A stretch of 64,000 nucleotides of DNA from Siphonodentalium dalli (Eukaryota > Mollusca > Scaphopoda > Gadilida > Siphonodentaliidae): assembly GCA_032622095.1 (NCBI GenBank), contig CP136068.1, positions 431,607 to 495,606 on the forward strand, written 5' to 3'. The notes below the pieces were generated by a model. It was not told the origin of the DNA and did not search any database. It worked only from the letters and a program-made list of their open reading frames with translations. Positions 42,601 to 55,975 of the stretch are shown here, piece by piece (the first letter of the stretch is position 1; each line of letters begins with the position of its first letter). A program made the position numbers and the translations under genes.

Positions 42601-44889
42601 GAATGTGGTGGGGATACCTATATATGTATGTGGTGGGGATACCTATATATGTGTGTGGTGGGGATACCTATATATGTATGTGGCGGGGATACCTATATAT
42701 GTATGTGGTGGGGATACCTATATATGTGTGTGGTGGTGATACCTATAGATGTATGTGGTGGGGATACCTATATATGTGTGTGGTGGTGATACCTATATAT
42801 GTGTGTGGTGGGGATACCTATATATGTATGTGGTGGGGAGACCTATATATGTATGTGGTGTGGATACCTATATGTATGTGGTGGTGATACCTATATATGT
42901 ATGTGGTGGGGATACCTATATATGTGTGTGGTGAGGAGACCTATATATGTATGTGGTGGGGATACCTATATGTGTGTGGTGGTGATACCTATATATGTGT
43001 GTGGTGGGGATACCTATATATGTATGTGGTGGGGATACCTATATATGTATGTGGTGCGGATACCTATATATGTGTGTGGTGGTGATACCTATAGATGTAT
43101 GTGGTGGGGATACCTATATACGTATGTGGTGGGGATACCTATACATGTATGTGGTGGGGATACCTATATATGTATGTGGTGGTAATACCTATATATGTAT
43201 GTGGTGGGGATACCTATATATGTATGTGGTGGGGATACCTATATATGTATGTGGCGGGATACCTATAGATGTATGTGGTGGGGATACCTATATATGTATG
43301 TGGTGGGTATACCTATAGATGTTTGTGGTGGGGATACCTTTATATGAATGTGGTGGGGATACCTATATATGTATGTGGTGGGGATACCTATATATGTGTG
43401 TGGTGGGGATACCTATATATGTATGTGGCGGGGATACCTATATATGTATGTGGTGGGGATACCTATATATGTGTGTGGTGGTGATACCTATATATGTATG
43501 TGGTGGGGATACCTATATATGTGTGTGGTGGTGATACCTATATATGTGTGTGGTGGGGATACCTATATATGTATGTGGTGGGGAGACCTATATATGTATG
43601 TGGTGTGGATACCTATATGTATGTGGTGGTGATACCTATATATGTATGTGGTGGGGATACCTATATATGTGTGTGGTGAGGAGACCTATATATGTATGTG
43701 GTGAGGATACCTATATGTGTGTGGTGGTGATACCTATAGATGTATGTGGTGGGGATACCTATATATGTATGTGGTGGGTATACCTATAGATGTTTGTGGT
43801 GGGGATACCTTTATATGAATGTGGTGGGGATACCTATATATGTATGTGGTGGGGATACCTATATATGTGTGTGGTGGGGATACCTATATATGTATGTGGC
43901 GGGGATACCTATATATGTATGTGGTGGGGATACCTATATATGTGTGTGGTGGTGATACCTATAGATGTATGTGGTGGGGATACCTATATATGTGTGTGGT
44001 GGTGATACCTATATATGTGTGTGGTGGGGATACCTATATATGTGTGTGGTGAGGACACCTATATATGTATGTGGTGGGGATACCTATATATGTATGTGGT
44101 GGGGATACTGTATATGTATGTGGTGGGGATTCCTATATATGTATGTGGTGGGGATACCTATATATGTATGTGGTGGGGATAGCTATATATATATATATGT
44201 GGCGGGGATACCTATAAATGTGTGTGGTGGGGATACCTATATATGTATGTGGTGGGGATAGCTATATATATAAGTGGTGGGGATACCTATAAATGTGTGT
44301 GGTGGGGATACCTATATATGTGTGTTGTGTGGATACCTATAGATGTATGTGGTGGGGATACCTATAGATGTATGTGGTGGGGATATCTTTATATGTATGT
44401 GGTGGGGATACCTATATATGTATGTGGTGGGGATACCTATATATGTGTGTGGTGGTGATACCTATATATGTGTGTGGTGGTGATACCTATATATGTATGT
44501 GGTGGGGATACCTATATATGTATGTCGTGGTGATACCTATATATGTATGTGGTGGTGATACCTATATATGTATGTGGTGGGGATACCTATATATGTATGT
44601 GGTGGGGATACCTATATATGTATGTGGCGGGATACCTATAGATGTATGTGGTGGGGATACCTATATATGTATGTGGTGGGGATACCTATAGATGTATATG
44701 GTGGGGATACCTATATATGTATGTGGTGGGGATACCTATATATGTATGTGGTGGGGATACCTATATATGTGTGTGGTGGGGATACCTATATATGTATGTG
44801 GCGGGGATACCTATATATGTATGTGGTTGGGATACCTATATATGTGTGTGGTGGTGATACCTATTGATGTATGTGGTGGGGATACCTAT

Positions 44890-45165
44890 ATATGTATGTG
44901 GTGGGGATACCTATATATGTATGTGGTGGGGATACCTATATATGTATGTGGTGGGGATACCTATATATGTATGTCGTGGGGATACCTATATACGTGTGTG
45001 GTGGGGAGACCTATATATGTATGTGGTGGGGAGACCTATAGATGTATGTGGTGGTGTTACCTATATATGTATGTGGTGGGGATACCTATATATGTATGTG
45101 GTGGTGATACCTATAGATGTATGTGGTGGGGATACCTATATATGTATGTGGCGGGGAGACCTATA
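44890..45165 (+). repeat. A-type patch embedded in block C
   Basis: This stretch reproduces the rare block-A series: TATGTCGTGGGG, then TATACGTGTG at 44,989, then two GAGACC units and a GTGTTACC unit, as at 31-125 and 5,871-5,965. The flanks on both sides are ordinary C units that are contiguous in the sister copies near 41.9 and 47.2 kb. The GTCGTGG state matches copies A1-A4 and not A5-A7. Confidence 0.8.
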
Positions 45166-48100
45166 TATGTATGTGGTGGGGATACCTATATATGTATGTG
45201 GTGGGGATACCTATATATGTATGTGGTGCGGATACCTATATATGTATGTGGCGGGATACCTATAGATGTATGTGGTGGGGATACCTATATATGTATGTGG
45301 TGGGGATACCTATAGATGTATGTGGTGGGGATACCTATATATGTATGTGGTGGGGATACCTATATAAGTATGTGGTGGGGATACCTATATATGTGTGTGG
45401 TGGGGATACCTATATATGTACTTGGCGGGGATACCTATATATTTATGTGGTGGGGATACCTATATATGTGTGTGGTGGTGATACCTATAGATGTATGTGG
45501 TGGGGATACCTATATATGTATGTGGTGGGGATACCTATATATGTATGTGGTGGGGATACCTATATATGTATGTGGTGGGGATACCTATATATGTATGTGG
45601 TGCGGATACCTATATATGTGTGTGGTGGTGATACCTATAGATGTATGTGGTGGGGATACCTATATACGTATGTGGTGGGGATACCTATACATGTATGTGG
45701 TGGGGATACCTATATATGTATGTGGTGGTAATACCTATATATGTATGTGGTGGGGATACCTATATATGTATGTGGTGGGGATACCTATATATGTATGTGG
45801 CGGGATACCTATAGATGTATGTGGTGGGGATACCTATATATGTATGTGGTGGGTATACCTATAGATGTTTGTGGTGGGGATACCTTTATATGAATGTGGT
45901 GGGGATACCTATATATGTATGTGGTGGGGATACCTATATATGTGTGTGGTGGGGATACCTATATATGTATGTGGCGGGGATACCTATATATGTATGTGGT
46001 GGGGATACCTATATATGTGTGTGGTGGTGATACCTATAGATGTATGTGGTGGGGATACCTATATATGTGTGTGGTGGTGATACCTATATATGTGTGTGGT
46101 GGGGATACCTATATATGTATGTGGTGGGGAGACCTATATATGTATGTGGTGTGGATACCTATATGTATGTGGTGGTGATACCTATATATGTATGTGGTGG
46201 GGATACCTATATATGTGTGTGGTGAGGAGACCTATATATGTATGTGGTGGGGATACCTATATGTGTGTGGTGGTGATACCTATATATGTGTGTGGTGGGG
46301 ATACCTATATATGTGTGTGGTGGGGATACCTATATATGTGTGTGGTGAGGACACCTATATATGTATGTGGTGGGGATACCTATATATGTATGTGGTGGGG
46401 ATACTGTATATGTATGTGGTGGGGATTCCTATATATGTATGTGGTGGGGATACCTATATATGTATGTGGTGGGGATAGCTATATATATATATGTGGCGGG
46501 GATACCTATAAATGTGTGTGGTGGGGATACCTATATATGTATGTGGTGGGGATAGCTATATATATAAGTGGTGGGGATACCTATAAATGTGTGTGGTGGG
46601 GATACCTATATATGTGTGTTGTGTGGATACCTATAGATGTATGTGGTGGGGATACCTATAGATGTATGTGGTGGGGATATCTTTATATGTATGTGGTTGG
46701 AATACCTATATATGTATGTGGTGGGGATACCTATATATGTGTGTGGTGGTGATACCTATATATGTGTGTGGTGGTGATACCTATATATGTATGTGGTGGG
46801 GATACCTATATATGTATGTGGTGGTGATACCTATATATGTATGTGGTGGTGATACCTATATATGTATGTGGTGGGGATACCTATATATGTATGTGGTGGG
46901 GATACCTATATATGTATGTGGCGGGATACCTATAGATGTATGTGGTGGGGATACCTATATATGTATGTGGTGCGGATACCTATAGATGTATATGGTGGGG
47001 ATACCAATATATGTATGTGGTGGGGATACCTATATATGTATGTGGTGGGGATACCTATATATGTGTGTGGTGGGGATACCTATATATGTATGTGGCGGGG
47101 ATACCTATATATGTATGTGGTTGGGATACCTATATATGTGTGTGGTGGTGATACCTATAGATGTATGTGGTGGGGATACCTATATATGTATGTGGTGGGG
47201 ATACCTATATATGTATGTGGTGGGGATACCTATATATGTATGTGGTGGGGATACCTATATATGTATGTGGTGCGGATACCTATATATGTATGTGGCGGGA
47301 TACCTATAGATGTATGTGGTGGGGATACCTATATATGTATGTGGTGGGGATACCTATAGATGTATGTGGTGGGGATACCTATATATGTATGTGGTGGGGA
47401 TACCTATATATGTGTGTGGTGGGGATACCTATATATGTATGTGGCGGGGATACCTATATATGTATGTGGTGGGGATACCTATATATGTGTGTGGTGGTGA
47501 TACCTATAGATGTATGTGGTGGGGATACCTATATATGTATGTGGTGGGGATACCTATATATGTATGTGGTGGGGATACCTATATATGTATGTGGTGGGGA
47601 TACCTATATATGTATGTGGTGCGGATACCTATATATGTATGTGGTGGTGATACCTATAGATGTATGTGATGGGGATACCTATATACGTATGTGGTGGGGA
47701 TACCTATACATGTATGTGGTGGTGATACCTATATATGTATGTGGTGGTGATACCTATATATGTATGTGGTGGGGATACCTATATATGTATGTGGTGGGGA
47801 TACCTATATATGTATGTGGCGGGATACCTATAGATGTATGTGGTGGGGATACCTATATATGTATGTGGTGGGTATACCTATAGATGTTTGTGGTGGGGAT
47901 ACCTTTATATGAATGTGGTGGGGATACCTATATATGTATGTGGTGGGGATACCAATATATGTGTGTGGTGGGGATACCTATATATGTATGTGGCGGGGAT
48001 ACCTATATATGTATGTGGTGGTGATACTTATATATGTATGTGGTGGTGATACCTATATATGTGTGTGGTGGGGATACCTATATATGTATGTGGTGGGGAG

Positions 48101-48239
48101 ACCTATATATGTATGTGGTGGGGATACCTATATGTATGTGGTGGTGATACCTATATATGTATGTGTGGGGATACCTATATATGTGTGTGGTGAGGAGACC
48201 TATATATGGATGTGGTGGGGATACCTATATGTGTTTGGT

Positions 48240-50480
48240 GGTGATACCTATATATGTATGTGGTGAGGATACATATAGATGTGTGTGGTGAGGAGACCTA
48301 TATATGTATGTGGTGGTGATACCTATATATGTGTGTGGTGGGGATACCTATAGATGTGTGTGGTGGGGATACCTATATATGTATGTGGTGGGGATACCTA
48401 TAGATGTATGTGGTGGGGATACCTATATATGTATGTGGTGGTGATACCTATATATGTATGTGGTGGGGATACCTATATATGTGTGTGGTGGTGATACCTA
48501 TATATGTGTGTGGTGGTGATACCTATATATGTATGTGTTGCGGATACCTATATATGTATGTGGTGGTGATACCTATATATGTATGTGGTGGTGATACCTA
48601 TATATGTATGTGGTGGGGATACCTATATATGTATGTGGTGGGGATACCTATATGTGTATGTGGCGGGATACCTATATATGTATGTGGTGGGGATACCTAT
48701 AGATGTATGTGGTGGGGATACCTATAGATGTATGTGGTGGGGATACCTATATATGTATGTGGTGGGGATACCTATATATGTATGTGGTGGTGATACCTAT
48801 ATATGTGTGTGTTGGGAATACCTATATATCTATGTGGCGGGGATACCTTTATATGTATGTGGTGGGGATACCTATATATGTGTGTGGTGGTGATACCTAT
48901 AGATGTATGTGGTGGGAATACCTATATATATGTGTGGTGGGGATACCTATATATGTATGTGGTGGGGATACCAATATATGTATGTGGTGGGGATACCTAT
49001 ATATGTATGTGGTGGTGATACCTATAGATGTATGTGGTGGGGATACCTATATATGTATGTGGTGGGGATACCTATATATGTATGTGGTGGGGATACCTAT
49101 ATATGTATGTGGTGGTGATACCTATATATTTGTGTGGTGGGGATACCTATATATGTGTGTGGTGGTGATACCTATAGATGTATGTGGTGGGGATACCTAT
49201 ATATGTATGTGGTGGGGATACCTATATATGTATGTGGTGGGGATACCTATATATGTATGTGGTGGGGATACCTATATATGTATGTGGTGCGGATACCTAT
49301 ATATGTATGTGGTGGTGATACCTATAGATGTATGTGGTGGGGATACCTATATGTGTTTGGTGGAGATACCTATATATGTATGTGGTGGGGATACATATAG
49401 ATGTGTGTGGTGAGGAGACCTATATATGTATGTGGTGGTGATACCTATATATGTGTGTGGTGGGGATACCTATAGATGTGTGTGGTGGGGATACCTATAT
49501 ATGTATGTGGTGGGGATACCTATAGATGTATGTGGTGGGGATACCTATATATGTATGTGGTGGTGATACCTATATATGTATGTGGTGGGGATACCTATAT
49601 ATGTGTGTGGTGGTGATACCTATATATGTGTGTGGTGGTGATACCTATATATGTATGTGTTGCGGATACCTATATATGTATGTGGTGGTGATACCTATAT
49701 ATGTATGTGGTGGTGATACCTATATATGTATGTGGTGGGGATACCTATATATGTATGTGGTGGGGATACCTATATGTGTATGTGGCGGGATACCTATATA
49801 TGTATGTGGTGGGGATACCTATAGATGTATGTGGTGGGGATACCTATAGATGTATGTGGTGGGGATACCTATATATGTATGTGGTGGGGATACCTATATA
49901 TGTATGTGGTGGTGATACCTATATATGTGTGTGGTGGGAATACCTATATATCTATGTGTCGGGGATACCTTTATATGTATGTGGTGGGGATACCTATATA
50001 TGTGTGTGGTGGTGATACCTATAGATGTATGTGGTGGGAATACCTATATATATGTGTGGTGGGGATACCTATATATGTATGTGGTGGGGATACCAATATA
50101 TGTATGTGGTGGGGATACCTATATATGTATGTGGTGGTGATACCTATAGATGTATGTGGTGGGGATACCTATATATGTATGTGGTGGGGATACCTATATA
50201 TGTATGTGGTGGGGATACCTATATATGTATGTGGTGGTGATACCTATATATGTGTGTGGTGGGGATACCTATATATGTGTGTGGTGGTGATACCTATAGA
50301 TGTATGTGGTGGGGATACCTATATATGTATGTGGTGGGGATACCTATATATGTATGTGGTGGGGATACCTATATATGTATGTGGTGGGGATACCTATATA
50401 TGTATGTGGTGCGGATACCTATATATGTATGTGGTGGTGATACCTATATACGTATGTGGTGGGGATACCTATACATGTAT
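48240..50480 (+). repeat. 1,122-bp tandem duplication in block C
   Basis: Unit order from 48,240 to about 49,350 recurs at +1,122 bp, including TATGTGTTGCGG (near 48,535 and 49,657), CCTATATGTGTATGTGGCGGG and CTATATATCTATG followed by CTTTATATG. A third, partial copy begins near 52,280. Only a few substitutions separate the first two. Confidence 0.85.
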
Positions 50481-52009
50481 GTGGTGGGGATACCTATATA
50501 TGTATGTGGTGGTGATACCTATATATGTATGTGGTGGGGATACCTATATATGTATGTGGTGGGGATACCTATATATGTATGTGGCGGGATACCTATAGAT
50601 GTATGTGGTGGGGATACCTATATATGTATGTGGTGGGTATACCTATAGATGTTTGTGGTGGGGATACCTGTATATGAATGTGGTGGGGATACCTAAATAT
50701 GTATGTGGTGGGGATACCTATATATGTGTGTGGTGGGGATACCTATATATGTATGTGGCGGGGATACCTATATATGTATGTGGTGGTGATACTTATATAT
50801 GTGTGTGGTGGTGATACCTATATATGTGTGTGGTGGGGATACCTATATATGTATGTGGTGGGGAGACCTATATATGTATGTGGTGGGGATACCTATATGT
50901 ATGTGGTGGTGATACCTATATATGTATGTGGTGGGGATACCTATATATGTGTGTGGTGAGGAGACCTATATATGTATGTGGTGGGGATACCTATAGATGT
51001 ATGTGGTGGGGATACCTATAGATGTATGTGGTGGGAATACCTATATATCTATGTGGCGGGGATACCTTTATATGTATGTGGTGGGGATACCTATATATGT
51101 GTGTGGTGGTGATACCTATAGATGTATGTGGTGGGAATACCTATATATATGTGTGGGGGGATACCTATATATGTATGTGGTGGGGATACCAATATATGTA
51201 TGTGGTGGGGATACCTATATATGTATGTGGTGGTGATACCTATAGATGTATGTGGTGGGGATACCTATATATGTATGTGGTGGGGATACCTATATGTGTT
51301 TGGTGGTGATACCTATATATGTATGTGGTGGGGATACATATAGATGTGTGTGGTGAGGAGACCTATATATGTATGTGGTGGTGATACCTATATATGTGTG
51401 TGGTGGGGATACCTATAGATGTGTGTGGTGGGGATACCTATATATGTATGTGGTGGGGATACCTATAGATGTATGTGGTGGGGATACCTATATATGTATG
51501 TGGTGGTGATACCTATATATGTATGTGGTGGGGATACATATAGATGTGTGTGGTGAGGAGACCTATATATGTATGTGGTGGTGATACCTATATATGTGTG
51601 TGGTGGGGATACCTATAGATGTGTGTGGTGGGGATACCTATATATGTATGTGGTGGGGATACCTATAGATGTATGTGGTGGGGATACCTGTATATGAATG
51701 TGGTGGGGATACCTAAATATGTATGTGGTGGGGATACCTATATATGTGTGTGGTGGGGATACCTATATATGTATGTGGCGGGGATACCTATATATGTATG
51801 TGGTGGTGATACTTATATATGTGTGTGGTGGTGATACCTATATATGTGTGTGGTGGGGATACCTATATATGCATGTGGTGGGGAGACCTATATATGTATG
51901 TGGTGGGGATACCTATATGTATGTGGTGGTGATACCTATATATGTATGTGGTGGGGATACCTATATGTGTATGTGGCGGGATACCTATATATGTATGTGG
52001 TGGGGATAC

Positions 52010-52225
52010 CTATAGATGTGGTGGTGATACTTATATATGTGTGTGGTGGTGATACCTATATATGTGTGTGGTGGGGATACCTATATATGTATGTGGTGGG
52101 GAGACCTATATATGTATGTGGTGGGGATACCTATATGTATGTGGTGGTGATACCTATATATGTATGTGGTGGGGATACCTATATGTGTATGTGGCGGGAT
52201 ACCTATATATGTACCTATATGTGTT
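52010..52225 (+). repeat. Truncated-unit junctions in block C
   Basis: Two out-of-register joins lie here: GATGTGGTGGTGATAC near 52,015-52,030, about 4-6 bases short, and ATATATGTACCTATATGTG near 52,200-52,218, where one unit stops after ATGTA and another restarts at CCTATAT. They flank a partial repeat of 51,790-51,990 and look like recombination breakpoints with short homology. Confidence 0.7.
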
Positions 52226-53958
52226 TGGTGGTGATACCTATATATGTATGTGGTGGGGATACATATAGATGTGTGTGGTGAGGAGACCTATATATGTATG
52301 TGGTGGTGATACCTATATATGTGTGTGGTGGGGATACCTATAGATGTGTGTGGTGGGGATACCTATATATGTATGTGGTGGGGATACCTATATATGTATG
52401 TGGTGGGGATACCTATATATGTATGTGGTGGTGATACCTATATATGTATGTGGTGGGGATACCTATATATGTGTGTGTTGGTGATACCTATATATGTGTG
52501 TGTTGGTGATACCTATATATGTATGTGTTGCGGATACCTATATATGTATGTGGTGGTGATACCTATATATGTATGTGGTGGTGATACCTATATATGTATG
52601 TGGTGGGGATACCTATATATGTATGTGGTGGGGATACCTATATGTGTATGTGGCGGGATACCTATATATGTATGTGGTGGGGATACCTATAGATGTATGT
52701 GGTGGGGATACCTATATATGTATATGGTGGGAATACCTATATATGTATGTGGTGGGGATACCTATATATGTATGTGGTGGTGATACCTATATATGTGTGT
52801 GGTGGGGATACCTATATATCTATGTGGCGGGGATACCTTTATATGTATGTGGTGGGGATACCTATATATGTGTGTGGTGGTGATACCTATAGATGTATGT
52901 GGTGGGAATACCTATATATATATGTGGTGGGGATACCTATATATGTATGTGGTGGGGATACCAATATATGTATGTGGTGGGGATACCTATATATGTATGT
53001 GGTGGTGATACCTATAGATGTATGTGGTGGGGATACCTATATATGTATGTGGTGGGGATACCTATATATGTATGTGGTTGTGCTACCTATAGATGTATGT
53101 GGTGGGGATACCTATATATGTATGTGGTGGGGATACCTATATATGTATGTGGCGGGGATACCTATATATGTATGTGGTGGTGATATTTATATATGTATGT
53201 GGTGGGGATAACTATATATGTATGTGGTGGGGATACCTATATATGTATGTGGCGGGATACCTATAGATGTTTGTGGTGGGGATACCTATATATGAATGTG
53301 GTGGGGATACATATATATGTATGTGGTGTGGATACCTATATATGTGTGTGGTGGGGCTACCTATATATGTATGTGGTGGGGATACCTATATATGTTTGTG
53401 GTGGTGATACCTATATATGTGTGTGGTGGGGATACCTATATATGTATGTGGTGGGGAGACCTATATATGTATGTGGTGGGGATATCTATATGTATGTGGT
53501 GGTGATACCTATATATGTATGTGGTGGGGATACATATAGATGGGTTTGGTGAGGAGACCTATATATGTATGTGGTGGGGATACCTATATGTGTGTGGTGG
53601 TGATACCTATATATGTGTGTGGTGGGGATACCTATATATGTGTGTGGTGGGGATACATATAGATGTGTGTGGTGGGGATACCTATGTATGTATGTGGTGA
53701 GGATACCTATATATGTATGTGGTGGTGATACCTATAGATGTATTTGGTGGGGATACCTATATATGTATGTGGTGAGGATACCTATATATGTATGTGGTGG
53801 GGATACCTATAGTTGTGTGTGGTGGGGATACCTATATATGTGTGTGGTGAGGATACCTATATATGTATGTGGTGGGGATAATTATATATGTATGTGGTGG
53901 GGATACCTATATATGTATGTGGTGGGGATACCTATATATGTATGTGGTGGGGATACCT

Positions 53959-53964
53959 ATATAT
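53959..53964. other. Candidate 6-bp target-site duplication (left)
   Basis: ATATAT here and at 58,737-58,742 could be a target duplication. Because the satellite itself contains CCTATATATG, the true duplication could be TA, ATAT or ATATAT, so its length cannot be fixed from this copy alone. Confidence 0.45.
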
Positions 53965-53981
53965 GAGGGTGACGACCCCCC
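53965..53981 (+). repeat. Left terminal inverted repeat
   Basis: GAGGGTGACGACCCCCC pairs perfectly with 58,720-58,736. The preceding bases are the last satellite unit (CCTATATAT). Confidence 0.85.
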
Positions 53982-53985
53982 TTTT

Positions 53986-54079
53986 CGTACGCCGGATGCG
54001 GGGTCTGTTATGGCGTATTCCGGATGCCAGACCACCGTACGCCGGATGCCGTCGGCCACATATATCGGATGCCGGATGC
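53986..54079 (+). repeat. Left subterminal CCGGATGC motif cluster
   Basis: The cluster has CCGGATGC at 53,992, 54,020, 54,042 and 54,072, with a partial CGGATGC at 54,066. CGTACGCCGGATGC repeats 50 bp apart (53,986 and 54,036). A 25-bp stretch at 54,004-54,028 (TGTTATGGCG through CCGGATGCC) is repeated exactly at the right end in the same orientation. Clustered subterminal motifs are typical transposase-binding sites, and that role here is inferred. Confidence 0.7.
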
Positions 54080-54750
54080 TTCCATTGATAATTTTCTTGA
54101 CGTTAAACAGCAGAAACACAACGAAATTACGTCCGCTAATTTATATTTCTTTGCTCGGACACTTTATTTTCCACAATTTAGCTAATTTTACGTCTCGTTA
54201 TCACATCTGACATATCTAAATATAATTGATGTCTGCTTGGCAATAATTTTGAATATGTAATTAATTTTTATTAAATTTTGAAAAATGTAGTTAGAAGCCT
54301 GCATGCTACTTCAATTTAATAACACCATTAACAAGACAGTCAATGACTGTGGAGACGTTCACCAAACTGTAAAGACTAGGAAGACTGGGACTCGGAAGAC
54401 CATAAGAGTTAGTACTTGTCATATTCACTTAAATTAAAAACAAGTAGCCATAAAGAGGGACATAGCCTAGAGGGTCTCCGTTCAGCAGTGGGTGTCCATC
54501 TTGAAATATGGTCCAGATCCCCCAACCCCACATAGTCCATAGTCTGCTCCCTCTCAACTGAAGCAAACACACTCCCAAGTTCGTAAAATTCCTTTGCACA
54601 TGTTGGAATAATACAACTGACACTTCAAGCTTTCCTAACTGTGACAAAGTTACAACCTGACATGCTCCCCTGTTTTAATGGTGGACCCCATTCAAACGAA
54701 TTTTTATTCCAACTCTCCATAGGCCATTTACACCAAATGCCATTTCTTGA
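54080..54750. other. AT-rich stretch with no recognised feature
   Basis: I see no gene, tandem repeat or inverted repeat. The sequence is AT-rich around 54,230-54,300. Short frames on both strands have no recognisable domain. A diverged start of the monomer family may lie at 54,660-54,750. Confidence 0.6.
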
Positions 54751-55030
54751 TTGGTCGAACCCATTTTAACAAATATGTAACCCAGTCCCAAGTAACACAA
54801 TGATCCTCCATACTGGTTACTACATATAGGCTAAATATGACTGATGGCTCTTGAGGAGCGCCATTTTAAGAATTACTTTGGGGGGAAGAGTTATGTCAAT
54901 GGTCGCACCCCTATTTGACCTGGTGAACCCATTTCAACAAATCTGAACCCAGTCACCCAATGACTCTCTATACCAAATGTATACCAAATATGCCAAACGG
55001 TTCTTGAGAAGATGTTTTAAAAATGAAAGT
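54750..55030 (+). repeat. Degenerate ~155-bp monomers, copies 1-2
   Basis: Two diverged monomers. Each runs: CCATTTnAACAAAT, then GTCAC or GTCCC, CATACCAAAT, a TTCTTGAG or CTCTTGAG box, an AAGATGTTTTAA-like box, and a plus-strand GAGTTATGTC / ATTTGACC box. Further copies lie at 55,530-55,975 and 56,396-56,705. From memory this resembles a dispersed repeat of mollusc genomes. Confidence 0.65.
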
Positions 55031-55120
55031 GTCAATGACACTGTAACTCAACTTGGAAAGGGAATAATTTCATGTGTTAAAGTCAATTGAGTTATTAGAA
55101 ATGTGGAAAGTTGAAAGGCC

Positions 55121-55440
55121 TAGTTATGCAAAGAGTAAACTCTAAGATGGCTGCTGGCAGCCATGTTTTTTGCCGAATGACCCCAAAAATGATTAATTCC
55201 CATCTACATGTCATTGTTAACATCCGTAACAAATTTCATGAAGATCTGACCAAAGATACGACCGGTAGCGCGTGTCAAAGGATTTAGTCATGCAAAGAGT
55301 AAAATCCAAGATGGCTGCTGGCGGCCATGTTTTTTTGCCGAATGATCCCATAATGACTCGTTCCCATCTACATGTTAATGTCAACATTCATGACAAATTT
55401 CATAAAGGTCAGACCAAAGGTATGACCTGTAGCCCGCGGG
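55121..55440 (+). repeat. Tandem 164-bp duplication
   Basis: The segment from 55,121 (TAGTTATGCAAAGAGTAAA) recurs at 55,285 (TAGTCATGCAAAGAGTAAA). Both copies have AAGATGGCTGCTGG, TTTTGCCGAATGA, TTCCCATCTACATGT and ACAAATTTCAT in the same order. Identity is about 80 percent by eye, so the copies are old. The open frame at 55,272-55,529 runs through the second copy and is not a gene. Confidence 0.8.
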
Positions 55441-55453
55441 GAAGGAAATTGTT

Positions 55454-55527
55454 GACGGACACATGGACACAAGGACGACGGACGCCAATCCATGGCAATA
55501 GCTCAAACTTACAAAGTAAGTTGAGCT
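55454..55527 (+). repeat. GACGGAC tract and terminal hairpin of a dispersed repeat
   Basis: A GACGGACACATGGACAC / GACGACGGACGCC tract is followed by a hairpin. AGCTCAA-A-CTTAC (55,500-55,512) pairs with GTAAGTTGAGCT (55,516-55,527) over 12 bp with one bulged A and an AAA loop. AACTCAACTT near 55,040 could be the matching inverted left end, which would make a roughly 490-bp element enclosing the 164-bp duplication. Confidence 0.65.
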
Positions 55528-55529
55528 AA

Positions 55530-55975
55530 TAACTGATGAGGGAAAGAATTATGTCACTGGCTCTGACCAATTCTGAATCCTAGTCACCCATACCAAATAT
55601 AAGCTGAATAGGTCTTATGGTTCTTGATAGGAAGACATTTTAAGAATTACAATGGATGGCCAAGTTACGTCCCTGGCTCCGCCCTTATTTGACCAGGTGA
55701 CCTCATTTTAACACATCTGTATCCCCGTCACCCAAAAACCTTCCATACCAATTATAAGGTAAATAGTCCCGATGATTCTTGAGATGTTTTAAGAATTACT
55801 ATGGATGGAAAGAGTTAGGTCCCTAGATTCTTGAGAAGATGTTTTAAGAATTGCTATGGATGGACAGAGTTAGGTTCCTAGCTATGCCACTTTTTTGACC
55901 ATGTGACCCCCATTTGAACAGAACTGAATCCCAGCCACCTAGGGACCATCCACACAAAATATGTCTCAATTCTTC
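55530..55975 (+). repeat. Degenerate ~155-bp monomers, copies 3-5
   Basis: Three further diverged monomers with the boxes GTCACCCA, ATACCAAATAT, TTCTTGAG, TTTTAAGAATTAC and ATGGATGG. Copy 4 has an internal partial duplication: TTCTTGAGA, TGTTTTAAGAATT and GAGTTAGGT appear twice within 55,775-55,890. Confidence 0.65.

Larger units (their letters stand above)
39700..53964 (+). repeat. 25-bp satellite array, block C
   Basis: The GTATGTGG state dominates, often in runs of several consensus units (for example 47,520-47,630). The GTGTGTTGTGTGGATACC marker continues near 41,354, 44,320 and 46,614, giving higher-order offsets of 2,966 and 2,294 bp. A second marker, GGGTATACCTATAGATGTTTG followed by CTTTATATGAATG, occurs near 42,550, 43,300, 43,770, 45,850, 47,870 and 50,630. 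Dinucleotide expansions such as GCTATATATATATATGTGG lie near 41,218, 44,180 and 46,478. No gene is supported in it. Confidence 0.9.

Noticed and set aside
53863-54210. Frame joining satellite to the left end of the transposon
   Set aside because: It crosses the insertion junction, so its protein is a chance fusion of satellite peptide and non-coding transposon end.
54429-54647. 72-codon minus-strand open frame in the transposon
   Set aside because: Short, with no recognisable motif and no neighbouring coding sequence to support it.
55272-55529. 85-codon + strand open frame
   Set aside because: It is the second copy of the 164-bp duplication plus the GACGGAC tract. The first copy has no matching intact frame.
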